This document shows, piece by piece, positions 41,901 to 48,807 of a DNA stretch of 64,000 nt. The notes under the pieces are model-generated. The model made no database searches and was not told the DNA's origin. It worked only from the letters and a program-made list of their open reading frames with translations. This DNA comes from Betaproteobacteria bacterium (lineage in GTDB: Bacteria; Pseudomonadota; Gammaproteobacteria; Burkholderiales; Casimicrobiaceae). The translations under genes were made by a program, and so were the position numbers. The stretch spans positions 496,001 to 560,000 of the forward strand of contig JAAFJO010000002.1 in NCBI GenBank assembly GCA_013298145.1, written 5' to 3'. How positions within the stretch are numbered: position 1 is the stretch's first letter; every line of letters starts with the position of its first letter.

Positions 41901-42046
41901 TTCTCGCGATGATTCCGCTGACGCGCAGCGTACTTTGGGGCCCTATGGCGGTTGCGATCATGGCCGGGTTGATCGTGGCAACCGTGCTCACGATCCTCGC
42001 CGTCCCCGCGATTTACGCAGCTTGGTATCGTGTGAAGCGACCGTAA
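38969..42046 (+). CDS. RND family efflux transporter permease
   Basis: A 1025-residue AcrB-like proton-driven pump, standard length with twelve predicted membrane helices and two large periplasmic loops. Helix 4 contains GALIIALGLLVDDAMIVVEMM (about residues 390-412), with the paired Asp of the proton relay. Other signatures include PVGVEFSQVSDQPRVV and the C-terminal RPIVLTAAAAILAMIPL. The loop with TQKQFFPTSDRTEVMVEMWLPEG marks the second half. Substrates are unknown; drugs, bile-like compounds or aromatics are typical. It forms an operon with the TetR and adaptor genes. Confidence 0.94.
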   Translation: MSEASAKLRGNVSAAALRHQQLTLFFILAIAIAGLAAYFALGQREDPNFTFRAVTVRMLWPGATTSQVDQQVTDRLEKKLQEMPYFKRTQSYSKPGESLIILELEDTAPRKDIQALWYQVRKKVQDIRHTLPPEAIGPFFNDEFGDVFGSIYAFTGDGFTMSELRDQVEAVRQELLRIPDVSKIELIGVVDDKIYVELANAKIASLGIDAVSIANQLQAQNAIVPAGVIQTKDNAIALRVSGVLDSVKAVRDLELTVAGKTVRLGDIASVTRGYADPPFQTMRFGGKPSIALAVSMKSDGDVLRLGDNLTREMARIKGDLPVGVEFSQVSDQPRVVKQAVGTFMRALIEAIAIVLAVSFIALGWRAGAVVALTIPLVLLATFLAMRMFNIDLHRISTGALIIALGLLVDDAMIVVEMMVRKLEEGLDKFAAATFAYTSTAWPMLSGTLVTAAGFLPIALARSSTGEYTFDMFSVTTIALVISWFAAIIATPLFGYWILRRPKGAAGASAGHGHEHFDTPFYERLRRIIDWCIEHRWKTIVFTVVGFAVGVVGMGLTQKQFFPTSDRTEVMVEMWLPEGSSFQATEIQVEKLEAILRADNDVKTFVTSVGNSLPRYFLSLNQELFRPNFSHTLILTDSVEARDRLTAKLRTELETNFPGVRGRALRTPLGPPVAYPVIFRVSGPDVAELKRIGDEVATVLRANPHTVEVNTDWGDRTPAIQIEVDQDRARAVGVTSLAIARSLGGAVSGATIGQFRERDRLIDVVIRGPAAERLAIANITDLQIPTASGRYVPLAQVATVKQVMEEPIIRRYSRVPTLSVRSDIVEGVQAPDVSGKINPLLDPIRAKLPPGYRIDAGGAFEENAKAQASINAGAPLMLFVWLALLMLQLQSFSLSAMVLITAPFGIVGVAIGLLLFRMPFGFVALLGVIALMGIIMRNTIILIDQIKQHMAAGEHPWVAARESAVQRFRPIVLTAAAAILAMIPLTRSVLWGPMAVAIMAGLIVATVLTILAVPAIYAAWYRVKRP

Positions 42047-42054
42047 TATTCTGG

Positions 42055-42093
42055 AAAAAGCGCACCACGGATAGCTCGCTACCCGTGGTGCGC
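42055..42093 (-). terminator. Strong hairpin after the RND operon; terminator-like for the minus strand
   Basis: GCGCACCACGG (42060-42070) pairs perfectly with CCGTGGTGCGC (42083-42093), and the inner TAGC/GCTA extends the stem. On the minus strand the stem is followed by TTTTTCC, giving intrinsic terminator form; on the plus strand no U-run follows. It may stop minus-strand transcripts before they enter the efflux operon, and could protect the 3' end of the pump mRNA. Confidence 0.65.
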
Positions 42094-42225
42094 GATACAG
42101 ATCCGTACCCGCTACTCGTCGCAAAACAGGCGTCTGCTGGCTTTTCACGCCGCGCACCCGCGACTCATCGCAGCTGTCTTTCTCTAGTAACGCAGGAACT
42201 TTATTGTTCGCTCCATTGAAACAAG

Positions 42226-42490
42226 GGCGTGTTAGTACTGTTTTGGCGAGCTGCGTTACGAAACTGCAGCGATGGATGCGCGAAGCGTTGCGAAGAACGG
42301 GGTGGCTCCCCCGTTCGAGTAAGGCGACAAAGCAGACGCGCTGCATTTTCGTAACCCTTCGGGGCGTGTTCAGGTTTCGCGCCTGGTGTTGTTGCGAAGT
42401 CCTTGTGGTGCTCGCACCACGGCGGCCTTCGCGCCTAACCATGCATCGAAACCTGAACCGCCGCACTCGTCAAAACAGTATTAACACGCG
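42226..42490 (+). repeat. Structured dispersed repeat, copy 2
   Basis: This 265-bp copy is related to 23937-24234. Its terminal arms (42227-42250 and 42466-42489) pair over all 24 positions as plus-strand RNA, with two G-U pairs. Inside are GTTACGAAA-C-TGCAGCG / CGCTGCATTTTCGTAAC, AACGGGG-TGGCTC-CCCCGTT, GTGGTGC-TC-GCACCAC and GTTCAGGTTTCG / CGAAACCTGAAC. Where the two copies differ in stems, the partner base often changes too. It lies between the RND operon and a small membrane-protein gene. Confidence 0.75.
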
Positions 42491-42518
42491 CTGGTCACAA
42501 CGTCTTTGGAGAGACATC

Positions 42519-42737
42519 ATGAACCTGCTGCATTTAATTTTTACTTTTAATTTAGTCACCGCAATCTTTATATTGCTCGGCGCGTACTACTTACATTTTC
42601 GCTACGACGAAGACACCAACGGTACGGCTGACACGAAACGTGTTTACAACGGTGGCAGTCACAGCATGAGCGCTGGTATCGTCGGCGCTTTGGTGGGTGT
42701 TACTTTAATTTCGGGTGTCGCCACGCTTTTTGCGTAA
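42519..42737 (+). CDS. Small hypothetical membrane protein
   Basis: A 72-residue protein starting at ATG 42519, with GGAGA six bases upstream. It has two hydrophobic helices (LHLIFTFNLVTAIFILLGAYYL and SAGIVGALVGVTLISGVATL) separated by a polar stretch (HFRYDEDTNGTADTKRVYNGG). The predicted topology is a membrane hairpin. No family was recognised. It starts 29 bases after repeat copy 2 and ends 6 bases from the convergent ankyrin protein gene. The open frame extends upstream through the repeat, but the ribosome binding site and hydrophobic N terminus support this start. Confidence 0.7.
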   Translation: MNLLHLIFTFNLVTAIFILLGAYYLHFRYDEDTNGTADTKRVYNGGSHSMSAGIVGALVGVTLISGVATLFA

Positions 42738-42743
42738 ACCAGC

Positions 42744-43970
42744 TTAGCGTGCGCCCGCCTGGCGCAAGCGCTCCACAATCGCGCGTTGATTGCTCCGCTC
42801 AGCCACTTCGAGCGCTGATTCGCCTCGCGAATTTCGTGCGTTCACTTGAGCACCGCCCTGAAGCAGGGCTGTCACTACATCGTTTGCGCCTACTCGTGCA
42901 GCGCGCACTAACGGAAGCTCTCCTTCGGCATCGAGCGCGTTGGGATCAGCGCCCATCGCGATCGCGCGCTCAATTTGCGCAACATCCCCCGATTGCACCG
43001 CGCTGCGCAGCTGAGCCTGCGCTGACGGTGCACGCGCGAGCACTTTCGGCGCTGCGGATGCAGTGTCGCCCAAGCGTTCGCGAGCGTCTCGATTTTTATC
43101 GGGGCCGGTGGCGTTTGCGCGCGCAGTCTCCGCGCCCCCCACTTTTTGTTGGGCATTGCGCGCCATCGCAGGCGCCGGCGCTGCCGCAGCGGATTCTGCT
43201 GAGAATAACGCCGAATCGGCGTTCGCACTCATTGCCCCACGAGCTTGCGGCGCGGGCGCAGTCGTTGGCGCAGCGGCGGTGGCTGGAGCGGCGGGCGTTG
43301 GGGCTGCGACCGGTGCTGGAGCAGGGGCAGGCAGAGTCGCGCGTTCCGGCGCTATTGCGCGCTCCGCAGCGACCGATGCTTGACTCGCAATCGCGATGCT
43401 TCGCTCAGTGCGCGGTGTCGTTGCAGCTTCGTCGGCGCTCGCGGGAGTGCCGCGCTTGGAGACTGCTTGCGGGCTCGCGTCGCTTTTTGTGGAGCGGGAT
43501 TGCGCCGTGCTCGCAGTCGATGGCTGCGCGGATGACAACGCAACTTCGCTTCCGGGAGATGCTGCCGGAGATGACGGCGCAGGCGCAGAAAGCGTCCCCG
43601 TTGATTGGGTTGCTGCCGCCGCTGGCGCGCTTGCTGCGGCGGGCGAGCTCGACTGAGGCGCGACCTCAGCAACTCGATTTTCTGAAAGATCACTGGTGAG
43701 CTGAAACGCGATGAATCCTGTCACGCTTGCAATGAACACGCTCGCAGCCAGCGCGTAGCGCCAGCTCGAATCATTCGCTGCGCGTTTTGTGGCGCGAACT
43801 GGGATCGCGGCTTTGGTTTGTTTTTCCGCTGCGACACGAGCTGCCTCGGCAAGCACGCGCGAGCGCACATTCGCTCGCGGTGTTTCGCCGAGTAATTCGC
43901 TTGCCTCGCGATAGCGCTTCACGAGCGCGTCGTCGCTGCCTTTCAGAGGCGTCATTTCATTACTGCTCAT
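42744..43970 (-). CDS. Anti-sigma-factor-like membrane protein with C-terminal ankyrin repeats
   Basis: A 408-residue protein that overlaps the ECF sigma gene by ATGA. The cytoplasmic N terminus (about 75 residues: LVKRYREASELLGETPRANV) resembles short anti-sigma domains. One transmembrane helix follows (YALAASVFIASVTGFIAFQL). A long low-complexity periplasmic region rich in Ala, Pro, Ser and Thr spans about residues 105-310. Two or three ankyrin repeats close the protein (VQSGDVAQIERAIAMGADPN, EGELPLVRAARVGANDVVTA, RGESALEVAERSN). Position and topology suggest it holds the sigma factor at the membrane. Ankyrins on the outer side could sense a partner protein. This fusion is unusual. Confidence 0.75.
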   Translation of the reverse strand: MSSNEMTPLKGSDDALVKRYREASELLGETPRANVRSRVLAEAARVAAEKQTKAAIPVRATKRAANDSSWRYALAASVFIASVTGFIAFQLTSDLSENRVAEVAPQSSSPAAASAPAAAATQSTGTLSAPAPSSPAASPGSEVALSSAQPSTASTAQSRSTKSDASPQAVSKRGTPASADEAATTPRTERSIAIASQASVAAERAIAPERATLPAPAPAPVAAPTPAAPATAAAPTTAPAPQARGAMSANADSALFSAESAAAAPAPAMARNAQQKVGGAETARANATGPDKNRDARERLGDTASAAPKVLARAPSAQAQLRSAVQSGDVAQIERAIAMGADPNALDAEGELPLVRAARVGANDVVTALLQGGAQVNARNSRGESALEVAERSNQRAIVERLRQAGAR

Positions 43971-44581
43971 GCTCGCACTCCTGTGGACGGGGGTGTCTCG
44001 ACGTCGCCTTGCAAAAGGCTCCGCAGACGGTTTCGCGCGTATCGAAGCCGCGATTTGGCGGTCTCGAAGCTCACATTCGTCGCAACTGCAATTTCTTCGA
44101 CACTCATCTCCGCTTCAGCCTGCAGTAAGAATGCCTCGCGCTGATCGCTCGGGAGTGCCTCAATGGCCGCAATCAGCTCGTGAGCAGATTGCTTCGATTC
44201 AAGTTGCCGCACGGGGCCGAGCCTAGAGTCTGCCGCCAGCGCCGAGCCCAACGATTCGGCGTCTTCCGTATCTTCATCAAGACTTTGCAAATTCTTCCGT
44301 GTTCGCGCAAGATCAATCACTCGATTGCGCGCCATGGTGAAAAGCCACGTTCGAAATTTTGCGCTTGCAACGTATTGCTCAGCTGACCGCGCCACGGCTA
44401 ACCAAATCTCTTGCGAGACGTCGTCGGCAAGATCCGCATCGCGAACGCTGCGCAGTACGAATCGCCAGAGCGGTTTCTCATGTCGATCGTAGAGCGTCTC
44501 AAAGGCGCGCGCATTACCCATTGCATAGGCCCGCATCAATGCCTCGTCACTCGTTGGATCAATCGTTGCCGTAGCCGTCAT
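43967..44581 (-). CDS. ECF-type RNA polymerase sigma factor
   Basis: A 204-residue group IV sigma factor. Region 2 includes YAMGNARAFETLYDRHEKPLWRFVLRSV and VSQEIWLAVARSAEQYVASAKFRTWLFTMARNRVID (core binding and -10 recognition). Region 4 includes ALPSDQREAFLLQAEAEMSVEEIAVATNVSFETAKSRLRYARNRLR with its helix-turn-helix. No region 3. It is coupled to the downstream anti-sigma-like gene and lies 99 bp downstream of a secreted protein gene that it may control. No promoter motif for it was identified by eye. Confidence 0.93.
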   Translation of the reverse strand: MTATATIDPTSDEALMRAYAMGNARAFETLYDRHEKPLWRFVLRSVRDADLADDVSQEIWLAVARSAEQYVASAKFRTWLFTMARNRVIDLARTRKNLQSLDEDTEDAESLGSALAADSRLGPVRQLESKQSAHELIAAIEALPSDQREAFLLQAEAEMSVEEIAVATNVSFETAKSRLRYARNRLRSLLQGDVETPPSTGVRA

Positions 44582-44615
44582 TCGACGATTATCGCCAATC
44601 GCTCGAAGCGATACG

Positions 44616-44641
44616 CCCCGTCAACTTGAGAGATGACGGGG
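44616..44641. promoter_or_regulatory. Hairpin between the secreted protein gene and the ECF sigma gene
   Basis: CCCCGTCA (44616-44623) and TGACGGGG (44634-44641) form a perfect 8-bp stem with a 10-base loop in the 99-bp spacer. There is no U-run on either strand. It may uncouple expression of the abundant secreted protein from the sigma factor, for example as an mRNA 3' stabiliser. Confidence 0.45.
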
Positions 44642-44680
44642 CGCACGCGTTTCCCGACGACGGTGCGTCAGAGAACCGAA

Positions 44681-45682
44681 CTAGCGGAACCAGCGTGGTG
44701 GATCGGGCACATAATTATTGTTGCCATACGCATCTGGGAAGGGATTGGGCGAGCGATCATGCGGGCGACGTGGCTCGGGAATCACACCCAGTGCTACGAG
44801 GTTTGCAAAGCTGTCGTAGCGAATGCGAATCACCTCAGAGGGCGTATCGCTCAAGCGTTCGAATTCCGTTCGACTCACGCGATCATATTCACGAGCGCCA
44901 TGCGCCGTGCCAAGTGACTCTTCTACGCGGCTAGGAGCGGCGCGCTCAGCAAAGCTGCCGCGCTTCGCCACTTCATTGCGCGTGCTCTCGGTAGCGTCGC
45001 GCGCTTGCGGAACGGGTGCGGCACTTGGTGCTGGTAGAGGGAGAGGTGAGTTTGCGCTGCCGCCGAGTTTGCTTTGCGGTGCGTCTTGGCGATAGCGCCA
45101 ATCTTCGCGGGGTGCGGGCGATTCCACTTGTGGCGGCGCCACCCAGCGCTCGCGGAACATCGCAACGCCGATGGTGCCCACATTCGATGGTCGTCCAGTT
45201 CGTGCGGCATACGATTGCGGTGATGAGGCAAAGGTGAAGGCGGCTACTTCAAGATCGCTTTTGCGCCAACCCGCAACTTGGTACGTTGATTTTGGATGGA
45301 ATACATAGCCGCGTTGGCTCGTGCTCGCCGTCTCGCCGGAAAGCACATTCACGCCGTCCACTGAAACGACCGTGAGGATGCGCTCGTCGGAGGGATTAGA
45401 AATAGAAACCGCGTATTTGTTACCCGGTACACCAGCCACCCAGTATTCGCCACGGTACTGATAAACCGGCAGGATCTGGCCCGATGTGCGATCCACCACA
45501 GCGACGCGCATCGAACTTCCCAGGCTCGTTAACGGGTAGCTTGGCGAGATTCGTGCGTGCGATGAGGTGATGTTGGCCGCCAGCGCGATGACGCAAGTGG
45601 TCGTGGCCAATGCGGTGGCGAGGGCGTTGCGCGGGAGTGACGCGACGCGAGCGCGGGAGAGGGCGTGGGTTGCGGTTTTCAT
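44681..45682 (-). CDS. Hypothetical secreted protein upstream of an ECF sigma factor
   Basis: A 333-residue protein with a long signal peptide (LATALATTTCVIALAANITSSHA, cleavage about residue 43). Residues 50-185 form a compact beta-rich domain (RVAVVDRTSGQILPVYQYRG, EYWVAGVPGNKYAVSISNPS, ERILTVVSVDGVNVLSGETA). The rest is Pro/Ala/Arg-rich and probably disordered, ending PNPFPDAYGNNNYVPDPPRWFR. AAGGAAGG precedes ATG 45682. It shares strand and likely transcript with the ECF sigma and anti-sigma genes. No family beyond a general secreted envelope protein is claimed. Confidence 0.75.
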   Translation of the reverse strand: MKTATHALSRARVASLPRNALATALATTTCVIALAANITSSHARISPSYPLTSLGSSMRVAVVDRTSGQILPVYQYRGEYWVAGVPGNKYAVSISNPSDERILTVVSVDGVNVLSGETASTSQRGYVFHPKSTYQVAGWRKSDLEVAAFTFASSPQSYAARTGRPSNVGTIGVAMFRERWVAPPQVESPAPREDWRYRQDAPQSKLGGSANSPLPLPAPSAAPVPQARDATESTRNEVAKRGSFAERAAPSRVEESLGTAHGAREYDRVSRTEFERLSDTPSEVIRIRYDSFANLVALGVIPEPRRPHDRSPNPFPDAYGNNNYVPDPPRWFR

Positions 45683-46055
45683 TTCAGTGCCTTCCTTAGA
45701 AAGAGCGCGACAACCGCGCTTGGATACTGAAACGAACCGGTTTGAGAAACGGGGTTAGGGAATAAAGAAATTCTCTGTTTAGGACCTACATAAATGCGAG
45801 GTTACCCCAAATTGAATCGGGACTACGCGTAGCAAAAAATAAATAGAGAGATACTACGATTCGTTGATGTAGCCCCATTTAAATGAAGTCTTGCGTAAGA
45901 TTGCTGGATAGTTTTAATTGGCGATTTGCATTGCGTCGCGCTTTGCGCTGCTAGTCAAATCCGATGCGACTGAGCAACCGTCGCGCTCTGTGCTGACGTG
46001 TCGGTTCGCAAGACGATGAGGCATTGCAGGGCGGCTCCAAGAGTCCGCAATCAAG
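45683..46055. other. Intergenic region upstream of the sigma factor operon
   Basis: A 373-bp gap between the secreted protein gene and the downstream end of the Mrr-like gene. The part at about 45770-45910 is AT-rich and likely holds the promoter of the secreted protein-sigma operon. No gene, strong hairpin or recognisable ECF promoter pair was found by eye. Confidence 0.4.
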
Positions 46056-46736
46056 CTACCGTTTGCCAACGGTAGGCGCGGCGACGACGTCAGTGGGGAT
46101 GATCGTTGGCATCACGCTCGGCTGGCCTTCCGCATCGCGCAGCATTTCGCGCAACGTCGGTCCGTCGATCAATTGCAACTGGCGGCCCGCCGCAAAAGTG
46201 CGCGCTTCTTGGGTGAAGTTACCTGTCGTAATCGCGATTCCGCCCGCGGCTTTCGCCACTATCACCATACTGTAGAGCTCGCGGATGCTGCCGATGTCTA
46301 CTTCTCGTTTGCGCCACGCTTTGCAGTGCGCGATGAAGATTTGTCGCCCACGTTGCAGCTGTAGATTTCGCGCTCCATCAGCATTTGCGCTGCCGCGCTC
46401 CGTAATCTGAAAACCGCGACGGCGAAACGCTTCAATCGCGAGCAACTCGAAGTGGCCCCAAGTCATACGCGGGTCGTTATCGCGTAGCGGCGCATTCACC
46501 GGTAGGGCATCGTCGGCTTGGCGCGCACGGTTCATGAAGCTATGAACCGCAAAGCCTAAAGAGGCGATAAACGCCGCAACCGAGGCAGCATCAATCAACG
46601 ACGATATGCGCTCAGCACCGACAGCCGAAGGGTTGATTACGGTGTGGGCACCTTGCAAGAGGAAGAAAACGATCGCGCCAATGATCACCCACACCCACCA
46701 AGGCAGACCGCCACCCACACGCCAGAAACCGAGCAT
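46056..46736 (-). CDS. Membrane protein with Mrr-like restriction endonuclease domain, active site altered
   Basis: A 226-residue protein with two N-terminal membrane helices (WWVWVIIGAIVFFLLQG and ASVAAFIASLGFAVHSF). From about residue 95 follows an Mrr-type PD-(D/E)xK domain: TWGHFELLAIEAFRRRGFQI, NADGARNLQLQRGRQIFIAHCKAW, then IGSIRELYSMVIVAKAAGGIAITTGNF. In active relatives the second motif usually reads D-G-G-x-D and the third Q-x-K; here the Asp is Asn (DGARN) and the Gln is His (HCK). It may be inactive or have changed specificity. ATG 46736 is preferred over the longer frame to 46934, whose first 66 residues look non-coding. Confidence 0.75.
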   Translation of the reverse strand: MLGFWRVGGGLPWWVWVIIGAIVFFLLQGAHTVINPSAVGAERISSLIDAASVAAFIASLGFAVHSFMNRARQADDALPVNAPLRDNDPRMTWGHFELLAIEAFRRRGFQITERGSANADGARNLQLQRGRQIFIAHCKAWRKREVDIGSIRELYSMVIVAKAAGGIAITTGNFTQEARTFAAGRQLQLIDGPTLREMLRDAEGQPSVMPTIIPTDVVAAPTVGKR

Positions 46737-47033
46737 GTGACGGCGCGAGGTCTCACTAATCAGGCGGAAAGACGGTGTAGGTCGCAATTCGTGTCGCGCC
46801 AGTAGCGGCGCTGAGTTAGTACGTTGGCATATTTTGCCGTAGCTGCTGCCCGGTCCCACGCTCGATAGCGGTCTTGCCTGTACTTTTCGAAACACGGACT
46901 GATCGTAGGAGGCAGCAAATAATACACAGGCCACGATAATAAGGGGTTAACGGCCTGTTTGCTTGGCATCGAAAACGGGCGAACCAGCGTCTAGTCCACA
47001 CGCAGCCTGCTTTTCCGCAGAAAAGCTGTTTTA

Positions 47034-47846
47034 CTATCTCGCATGTTGCTCGTGGCTCGGCCAACGGTGAATTTCTTCAAACACGCGTACCCAGCCGCTT
47101 GCGAGTTGATCGAGGATTTGTTCGCCCTTCGTGAGCGTTGCCGGGGTCGGATCACCCACAACGCCGTTGTGTGAAATGTCTTGGGTTGTCCACGCCTTGG
47201 TGAGCCGCCCGATGAAATAGGTGAGTTGATCCGCGCGCCGCTCCGCAGGCCAGCTCGCCTCGGCGCGATCCATGTGCACCGTATCGGGCAAGAGCTTCAT
47301 CATGAGCGACGTTTCCGCGTCACCCGCATGAATTCCAATCGCGGCTTCTTTGGGCGATAGCAAGTCGTTGATCTTGTTGGGCACGTCCCAAATGAACAAA
47401 TGCCAGCAGTGGTAATCGCGGTACTTCACATGCAAATCGCGCGCTGCGATCCGCAAAATTTCTGGCTGACCGCCGTGGCCATTCACGAGCACGAGTTTGC
47501 GGAAACCGCTCACATACGCCTGCTCGCCGATCTCCATCAGCAAGGTGGTGAGCGTATTGGCTGTAAGCGTGATCGTACCCGGAAAGCCATCATGCTCAAC
47601 GCTTTTTCCGTAGTAAAGCGGCGGCAGGCAAAGTGCGGGATTGTCATTCGGCAAGCGTGCGAGCGCCTCGCCAATCACGCCAAGCGTCAGCGCCGAATCC
47701 ACAGCAACTGGCAAATGCGGCCCGTGCTGCTCGATTGAACCTATGGGGAGGATCAGTGGCACGTTCGCTTTATCTGGCAGATCGCGAATTTCTTGCCAGG
47801 TTTTGTACGCGTAATAACGCGCGGGGGGAATGAAACCATGCATCAT
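47034..47846 (-). CDS. Creatininase family amidohydrolase
   Basis: A 270-residue metal-dependent hydrolase. The family metal-binding motif is visible in PIGSIEQHGPHLPVAVDS (Glu and His ligands), with VLVNGHGGQPEILRIAARDL and IHAGDAETSLMM (second His and Glu). Members hydrolyse creatinine or other cyclic or amide substrates. ATG 47846 (MMHGFIPPARYY) is preferred because the sequence upstream has no family match, though 47894 is possible. It stands next to regulators and catabolic-type genes. The specific substrate is unknown. Confidence 0.85.
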   Translation of the reverse strand: MMHGFIPPARYYAYKTWQEIRDLPDKANVPLILPIGSIEQHGPHLPVAVDSALTLGVIGEALARLPNDNPALCLPPLYYGKSVEHDGFPGTITLTANTLTTLLMEIGEQAYVSGFRKLVLVNGHGGQPEILRIAARDLHVKYRDYHCWHLFIWDVPNKINDLLSPKEAAIGIHAGDAETSLMMKLLPDTVHMDRAEASWPAERRADQLTYFIGRLTKAWTTQDISHNGVVGDPTPATLTKGEQILDQLASGWVRVFEEIHRWPSHEQHAR

Positions 47847-48271
47847 TTTTTGTGGGCGCGGACATGGCCGCGCCTCGGCATACGGAACCCGCATGATAGT
47901 TTGAACAAGGGAGTTGGCCGCGATTTCGTGGGCGTTAGTCTGGACGCACAAGGCCGTTTCTGTAGACGACTCTCTGCGGGCTCTTGTGCACTTGCGCTCC
48001 AACCCACGTTAGATTTTTCGTAACCAAGCGCGACCAGGTCCACGCCTAGAAGGGCTCGCCCGTCCAAGCGACGATCCCGATGCAAGCAACGTGGCGGAAA
48101 AACCTTCGCTTCGCCGCTACCTACTTTGAGCCACCTTATTCAACGCCGCTTACTTGCAGGTGCATTGCGCTACCTGCAAATAAATATTACTTAAGCAGTG
48201 ATCTTGCCTTTATAAAGAATGCATATGCATGTATATTGAGAACTAGCCAACCTTGAACGAGCAGCAACACA
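47847..48271. other. Intergenic region between the creatininase-family gene and the MarR gene
   Basis: A 425-bp divergent spacer. The last 100 bases (48170-48271) are AT-rich and contain a palindromic operator at 48219-48237. The remainder has no convincing gene; an open frame continuous with the creatininase gene reaches 48002 but lacks family similarity. Confidence 0.45.
48219..48237. promoter_or_regulatory. Probable MarR operator upstream of its gene
   Basis: ATGCATATGCAT (48219-48230) is a perfect 12-bp palindrome, followed by GTATAT. It lies 35 bases before the marR-type start. A near-identical 12-mer (ATGCATATACAT, 48715-48726) precedes the membrane protein gene downstream. The shared motif suggests that the MarR protein binds both. 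Confidence 0.65.
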
Positions 48272-48697
48272 ATGAGCCTTAACCATCTGCCGTGCTATTG
48301 CGCGACGCTGCGCCAAGCCACTCGCGTACTGACCTCGATCTACGACGAGCAGTTACGGGAGGTCGGTTTGCGCGTCACTCAATTTACTCTGCTGCAGGCG
48401 CTGCACTTTGCGCCCGGCTCGCGCATCACCGATTTGGTCGACGTGCTGGCTATGGAGCAATCGACACTGACGCGAACGCTCGCCATCTTGCAAGGTAACG
48501 ATTGGGTGCAGGTGACGGACCGGCCCAGTGGCCGCGAGAAATGCTGGGAATTGACCGTGCACGGCCAGCGTGTATTTGAGCAAGCAATCGTGCCGTGGGA
48601 GCGCGCGCAAAGGTTCGTTGAGCAGCGCGTTGGCAAGCGGCGTATGAAAGAAATGCACAGCGACATGTTTGATCTTGCTGATCGAGCGATGACTTAA
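48272..48697 (+). CDS. MarR family transcriptional regulator
   Basis: A 141-residue winged-helix regulator. The MarR core is clear: LREVGLRVTQFTLLQALHFAPGSRITDLVDVLAMEQSTLTRTLAILQGNDWVQVTDRPSGREK (helix-turn-helix and wing with the D-R-x-S-G-R turn), followed by the dimerising C-terminal helix. The N terminus CYCATLRQATRVLTSIYDEQL contains two cysteines that could sense oxidants or bind ligand. It precedes a small membrane protein gene that shares its operator-like motif. Confidence 0.9.
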   Translation: MSLNHLPCYCATLRQATRVLTSIYDEQLREVGLRVTQFTLLQALHFAPGSRITDLVDVLAMEQSTLTRTLAILQGNDWVQVTDRPSGREKCWELTVHGQRVFEQAIVPWERAQRFVEQRVGKRRMKEMHSDMFDLADRAMT

Positions 48698-48714
48698 ATT
48701 TTTTATCGTAAAAC

Positions 48715-48726
48715 ATGCATATACAT
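48715..48726. promoter_or_regulatory. Second MarR-type operator, upstream of the membrane protein gene
   Basis: ATGCATATACAT differs at one base from the palindrome upstream of the MarR gene. It lies in an AT-rich patch 82 bases before the start at 48808, directly after the MarR stop codon. This supports control of the membrane protein by the MarR regulator. Confidence 0.55.
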
Positions 48727-48807
48727 TTTTATCGTTTGGTGCTTCGCCTTTGAGTCGGACACCGAACGATTTGAATCACCCTCCTATATCTACCTTAGAG
48801 CCCTATC

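Noticed and set aside
42204..42518. Upstream extension of the small membrane protein frame through the repeat
   Set aside because: The extension runs through the dispersed repeat and is basic and non-conserved; ATG 42519 has a good ribosome binding site and starts the hydrophobic domain.
42749..43699. 316-residue plus-strand frame opposite the ankyrin protein
   Set aside because: It is Arg/Leu/Pro-rich, as expected from the complement of an Ala/Pro/Ser-rich sequence; the minus-strand gene has a helix, ankyrin repeats and a coupled sigma gene.
46737..46934. N-terminal extension of the Mrr-like protein
   Set aside because: The extra 66 residues lack hydrophobic or family pattern; the membrane helix begins just after ATG 46736.
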